From assembly GCF_030272615.1 (NCBI RefSeq), contig NC_081405.1:611631065-611695064 (forward strand): 64,000 nt of DNA, in the 5' to 3' direction. Source of the stretch: Cryptomeria japonica (lineage: Eukaryota > Streptophyta > Pinopsida > Cupressales > Cupressaceae). Below, one piece after another: positions 58,727 to 64,000 of the stretch; the stretch's first letter is position 1; each line of letters begins with the position of its first letter. The position numbers were made by a program, and so were the translations under genes. The notes below the pieces were generated by a model. That model ran no database searches and was not told the origin of the DNA. It was given only the letters and a program-made list of their open reading frames with translations.

Positions 58727-59887
58727 AACATCCTTTCTGATTATTCATGGTTAGATCTGAAAATTGGATTCCTTAATTACATTTCCATGTTTGATCTTTT
58801 GCAAATTTTAGAGGTTAATTGCATAAAAACCCTAATTTTTTTTTTTAGTAATTAAGCTTGTGAAATGTCTAATTGTTAATACTTGTTTCAGATCTACCCT
58901 TCTATTGCAAATTATCAATTCATATTTGTGCTTTAATTCTAAAAATTAAGTGGTTAAGTGTCAAAATCCTAATTTTTAAAACCCTCTTGATTCAACCTTT
59001 GACCGATTATTTCACTGATCAAAACACCTCCAAATCGACTGTAACTTTGGATTCCGCAACAAAATCGTAATATCTTTCATCCCTGAAAATTTTGAAAAAA
59101 GTTGCGAGGACCATATGCACCCCGAGCGCCATTGTCCCCGACATTTTTTTCGAAATTTCGGGAGCTAGATCTTATTGTATTTTTCTGCCAGAATCCAGAA
59201 TTTTGGCTGATTTCATCAATTCTAACACTTTCAAAATTAAAGTCAAAGTTGGTCTAGTGGTTGCTTGGATTAAGGCTTCTAATCATTCAAAAATTGTTGA
59301 AATTGAAATTTCATGTCAAAATTGTGTTTCTTACTATCCTAAATCTGAAAAGTGTGTTGGCATTCATTCGAAGTTTCAGTGCTTTATTCAAATTTTTGCA
59401 ATTTGTGACTTTTGAAATTAAATGTTTAATTGCAACAACTTTGATTTCCACTTTCAAAATTGAAGTTTGCATGAAATTGAGTCGACTTTTAAATTTCAAA
59501 TCTTGCATTGCTTTTAGTATTCCCTCTAAAATCATAAAATTCAAAATTTCAGTTTCCCTCTCTTTTTCAAAATTCAAATTTTGCATTTTTCAACAATCTT
59601 GGTAGGATTCAATTTTGAGATTGCAACTTTAATTTGGCCTATCTATAGATCGTAAAATCACTCAATTTTTTCAGATTAGCTTTAAAATCATCATAACTTT
59701 CATCCCTAAAAATTTTGAAAAAAGTTGCGAGGACCATGTGCACCCCGAGCACCACGGTCCCTGACATTTTTTCCGAAATTTCGGGAGATTGTCGTGATTG
59801 CATTTAACAGCTTAAATCTAGGAGATTGGCTGATTTTATTGAAATTTTCTACCTCTAAATTCAAAATCTTCTCTCCCTCTCTAGTGC
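58727..59887 (+). other. Element E untranslated leader with a duplicated 90-bp block
   Basis: AT-rich leader. Two similar blocks at about 59075-59164 and 59697-59788 each contain TTTTGAAAAAAGTTGCGAGG, then an (A/G)TGCACCCCGAGC phrase and GAAATTTCGGGAG. A third, shorter relative sits in the LTR (58305-58360, GAGGACCGTGTGCACGCC). Open frames here are AT-driven. Confidence 0.65.
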
Positions 59888-62800
59888 ATGAGTTTTACAA
59901 CAATAAGCCCTACTTACACTATTCCCGTTAGACGAAGCCATAGAATTAAGTCTTTCCAAGGTTTAATTACTGAGGAGATGGAACCTAATTTGAATAGCCT
60001 TTTAACGAGGACACGGGTAATTCCTCTAATCCTCCTAATGATGAAGAAGCTCTCCATGAGGTTTTTGTAGAACAACTTTCGAAATTGGATAACCAATTTG
60101 ATGATTTTCAGCAATGGATGTCTCAAGAGTATCCCGATAGTCAAGCTCTTTCATTAATTGAGGGTCTAAAACGTATGGTGCAAAGTGATAAGAATGGAAT
60201 TGATATTTTGCATGGTATTGCACACATTGTGGATTCGAATGTGATGCCTATGAAGAGTTGTGCTGAAACTTTAGGTTATACGCAACCTCCCACTCAAGTC
60301 AATCATTCTATTCTGTTGACAACTTCTATTGCTAGTATACCTACCTTTACATCAAACATAATGACTACTTCTATACAAGACATTCCGCCTATGATCACCA
60401 GTCATGGGGGCAATCCTTCCTCTTCAATTAACCCTCTTCCTTCATTCAATCCAACTTCTTCATTCATTCCTTCAATAAATGTTCCTATTACATCTCCACA
60501 AATGAACATGATGCAAGGGGGCAATTCATTCAACCATTCCATTCCTCCTTGTAGTGCTCCTCTTTTCCAATCATCTCCTATGACTAACTGTCATAGCGTC
60601 CCACCACCTTACTCTCAATCAATACCTTCTTTCAATAACATAATACCTCCATCTCAATCTAACACGTCTAATATGAATTCTTCGACTGAAGCGACCATTA
60701 ATAATCTTGCACAAACTGTCTCTTCTTTACAGCAACAAATTGCCTCTATGAATCAATCTAAGTTTAGTGTGCCCACATTTGATGTTGCGAGCCCACTTTC
60801 TCTTGACATTGTTCGAGCTATCCCTCCTAAACATGTTGAAATCCCGCATTTGGAGCTTTCTAATGGTAAAGGTGATCCTCTAACACATGTTAAGACTTTT
60901 CAAACAATATGTACCGATTTTGCTTATGACCAAAGGTTGCTTGCAAAACTGTTTACTAGGACATTAAGAGATAAAGCCCTACAATGGTATTGCTCGTTGC
61001 CTTCTTATTCTATTACTTCTTTCGAACAACTTGCAAATGCTTTTATTCAACAATTTCAAAACAATATAAGTCCTAAAGTTACTTTGATTGATTTAATGCA
61101 TTGTAAACAAGGTGTTAAAGAAAAAGTGACTGATTTCATTGGTAGATATAAGCATTTGTGTGCTCAAATTCTTTTCCAGTGCCTGACAATGATATTCAAA
61201 GAATCTTTATTTCTAATTTACAAAAAGACATTAGAGAAAAACTTCTGTTTTCTGAGTTTACTTCTTTCCAACAGTTGTGTGCAACTCTTCACAATTATCA
61301 ACTGACTGTGAGTCAAATGGAACAAGCAAATCCTATGGCTCCGAGTGATAAGGGTGATAGTAGTCAACAACCATTTGGGAAGTTTAAACCGAACAGAGAG
61401 TCCATTAAATTCAATGAAAACATTATCAACAACAATGTGAATGCAACATCAGGGGTGCCTCCTATTTCTAAATTTTTCAAGAAGGAAAGAAAGTTTACTC
61501 CTTTGAATGAATCATTGCATAGTATTATGAATAAGTTGTTGGAACAAAATGTGCTTACTCTCCCTCCTATAAGGCAAATAGATCCTGCAAAGATTAATTC
61601 ACACTATTTTGATAACAAATCTTTTTGTCAATTTCATCGTCAACTTGGGCATGATACTGAAAAATGTTTTGCTTTAAAGGGTAAAATTCAAGATTTGATT
61701 GATAATAATACTATCTTTGTTTCTAGAGTGAATGATAAAGGCAATACATCTGTAGCTCCTCCTAACCAAAATCATAAGATTTTTACTGATCCATTACCTT
61801 CTAATACCTCTAATGTGATTGAGACTAATGATTCCGCTTTCTCATCTGATGGTCTTGTGTCTATGAATCCGAATGTGATTAACTTTGTAGAGCAACAAGA
61901 AAACCCTAAAGAACCTTCCGTCACATTTGATTCTAGTGAAACTATTAGGGCACCTGATGGTCCTTTATACATAGTTGCAAAAGTCAAGAATACACCTTGC
62001 CGTGGAGTGCTTATTGATCCTTCGTGCATGGTTAATATCATTACTAAAGAATTCCTTTTTACTTTGCAACTGAATCAAGTGATTTATGACAAAATAGATG
62101 TGACTGTGAAATTATTTGATGCATTTTCTTCTCCTGCAATTGGTTCTATTACATTACCTATTGAGGTCCAAAACAAATCCTTGATGTGAACTTTGCTATT
62201 ATTCCATCGTCTGAACAATTTCGTGTGAAGCGAGGCTATCCTTGGCTATCTTCCATGAAAGCTATTGCTTCTCCTATTCATAAATGTTTGAAATTTCCCC
62301 ATAATGGTGAAGTTGTTACTATCAATCATAGTCTCTTTAAATGAGTCGAAAGAACTTTTAGCGTTCCTATTGATTATTTTTGGCCTAAACAATTCCAATC
62401 TCTTCCTCCGCGAAGTGATCATCTTTTCAAATCTTATCAAAAGTGGAAAACAGATATGATCCTATCTCTAAGTGAACCTAGAACACCCAAACTTTATATT
62501 CCTATCGTTCTTGAGAAGGAAGTTCTTCCTTTGAAAGATAGAACTAATGTCTTTCCTCAAGAAGATTCCCAACCCATTCCTATGGATGTGACTATGTCTG
62601 TGTCTAATAAAATTTCTAAAAGTAGACCTATACCTCCTCATCATATTCCTCCTTTATATGGAGCAATTCCTCCTCCTTCCTCTTATGGAGAGAAGAGACC
62701 TTCCTCTTCTCCTATTATCCAGCCTAAGAGACCACAACCTAAACACCCAAGTGATAAGGATGAGAATATTCCTCCTCCTCAATCTTCTCCACTTCCTACT

Positions 62801-63286
62801 AATACTAGACGAAATCGTTCTGCGCGTGAACGCCGACGAAAGCGTCGTCTTAGAGCTTAGGCAGCTGCTTCTCAAACTTTGCAATCTCCAAAAACACCTT
62901 CAACAAGCATTATTCCACTTTCTCCAAAATATCCTCAACATAAGATGCATGATGATCTTGATCTTGTGCGAGTTAAAGATCCTATTTTTATAAATCTTGA
63001 TGATGATATAGATGAAAATGTTATCCATGATGAAAATGTTACTTCTCTTGTTTCTGATAGTGAATATGAATATGTTGATGTTGACAATCATTTATCTAAC
63101 GAATTTTCTAAAGCACTTATCCTAGCTCCTAGACAAGAACAACGTGGCTTGGAACATGAACATAGCCCTTGTTTGGATCTTGTGATAGCTCCATCTGCTG
63201 TGTTGAATGTTCCTCCTCTAGCGTGTTCCCTACCTTCTCGAAACATTGATCAGCAAGATTGGGGGGTAGATGACATGCTAGACTAG
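59888..63286 (+). pseudogene. gag: Element E gag/protease gene
   Basis: Starts MSFTTISPTYTIPVRRS like element D. One base appears lost in a T run near 60003; the main frame then runs 60085-61170. It has a Gln/Ser/Pro-rich spacer and a Ty3 capsid-like domain (about 60850-61150; DKALQWYCSLPSYSITSFEQ). A second shift near 61175 leads to the frame with the CX2HX4HX4C knuckle (61626-61667) and a retropepsin-like block, where GVLIDPSCMVNII carries Asp-Pro-Ser (62016-62024) in place of D-S/T-G. A third shift near 62180, a TGA at 62342 and a TAG at 62858 follow. The tail is proline-rich, then very basic (RSARERRRKRRLRA, 62816-62857), then acidic, ending VDDMLD. It would make a Gag protein; no pol follows. 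Confidence 0.82.
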
Positions 63287-64000
63287 TTTCATTAGCATAG
63301 CAGACTCTCTCCTCCTCTCTTTTGTTACTTCTTCTATGTGTTATTCTCATTCGTCTATTTGTTGTCCTTAGTGTTGTCTACTTGAGGATGATGCAAAGCA
63401 TTGAGATCTCTTTTGGTCTCTCAAAAGACACATGTGTTCCCTTCTTCTAGGTGACCTTCCTTGATTGGGGAAAAAAGAACAATTATGCATACATACATAT
63501 GATCTACATGAATTATCATATAGCATACTGACCCCGAGGAAAGCGAAGTCGCCTCATGATTCGTGTTTTGTGTCTATTATCCTTGGGTTTATCTCACACT
63601 TGGGGGCTAAATCTTTGTGATAACTTGCTCCTTTCCCTTCTTATTTCTTATGTGTATCACTACCTTAAAGCAATCACCCCCGTTGAGGCATGTGCAATTG
63701 CTTTAACATAGGGGGGCATACACCCCGTCTATCCCTTCAGGATACTTGAAAATTTCTTGGCGAACTTAGCTTTGCCTTGAAAATTTTTGGTATTTCTCTT
63801 GCATGACTCATAATGAGGGAACCTTACTACTGATAGTCATGGTTCTCCCTCGTGATCTTCCCTTTTACTATGTCAATCGAATTCGTAAGATCCTTAGTCC
63901 ACTGGGGGCTTGGTGTGTCTTGCCTCCTTGACATGGTGAAAGTCTTTCAATGTTGTTTCCTTGTACTTTACCGGAAGTATGAGCGTATGCTTATACTCCT
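63287..64000 (+). other. Conserved 3' non-coding region of element E
   Basis: Colinear with 3855-4480 of element D in inverse orientation. It contains a perfect 10-bp inverted repeat, TTAAAGCAAT (63665-63674) and ATTGCTTTAA (63697-63706), with a 22-base loop; a decayed form lies at 4152-4195 in D. No ORF supported. Confidence 0.65.

Larger units (their letters stand above)
57448..64000 (+). mobile_element. Element E: second member of the pol-less D family, 3' LTR just outside the window
   Basis: 5' LTR 57448-58707, PBS-like site, 1.2-kb leader, gag/protease gene 59888-63286, and a non-coding tail colinear with that of element D. The last bases of the window correspond to D near 3850-3870, about 15-30 bp before D's polypurine tract. 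The internal region is thus essentially complete at about 5.3 kb (D: about 5.4 kb) and contains no RT, RNase H or integrase. Confidence 0.85.

Overview
This window looks like intergenic DNA from a large, repeat-rich seed-plant genome. A conifer or other gymnosperm is my inference, from the stacked Ty3/gypsy and Ty1/copia elements, many heavily decayed, the AT-rich background and the lack of any intact host gene. I see no bacterial-style operons, rRNA, tRNA or CRISPR. Nearly everything I can name is a transposable element or a tandem repeat.

The layout resolves into three nests. Nest 1 (2641-29290): a minus-strand gag/protease-only gypsy element (D) with GGGCC target-site duplications (TSDs). 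A plus-strand gypsy derivative (A, 6591-25561) is inserted in its gag gene. A in turn carries one copia element in its protease gene (B, 9843-17017) and a young copia element in its 3' LTR (C, 18181-24227; TSD AAATA; its 321-bp LTRs differ at 2 positions by eye). Nest 2 (about 29515-49448): a decayed minus-strand zinc-knuckle gene of unknown family (X), split by a Tat-like gypsy element (G, 31094-49209). G has lost gag, RT and most of integrase. It keeps an antisense plant-mobile-domain (PMD) ORF and holds a solo LTR (H, 32300-33954; TSD GGTCC). Its 3' LTR holds an 8.9-kb terminal-inverted-repeat element (I, 39543-48464; TSD ATTCA) made of GA/CT tracts and a palindromic minisatellite. Nest 3 (49834-64000): a Tat-like gypsy element (F) with gag, G-patch-like and RT remnants, cut inside RNase H by a second member of the D family on the plus strand (E, from 57448; its 3' LTR lies just past the window end).

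D and E are two copies of one family. Both carry a long gag plus a retropepsin-like segment with an Asp-Pro-Ser motif, followed by a conserved non-coding 3' region. Neither has RT, RNase H or integrase. H is a more distant relative, known here only from a solo LTR. The family must therefore be moved in trans. Together with element I and the antisense PMD ORF of G, these are the parts most worth a second look.

Almost all in-frame stops in A, B, C, F and the PMD ORF are TAG, TAA or TGA at places where a C-to-T or G-to-A transition of CAG, CAA, CGA or TGG explains them. This fits decay by deamination of methylated cytosine. The first 1.7 kb holds an unrecognised decayed coding region. All boundaries were read by eye; no alignment or database search was run.
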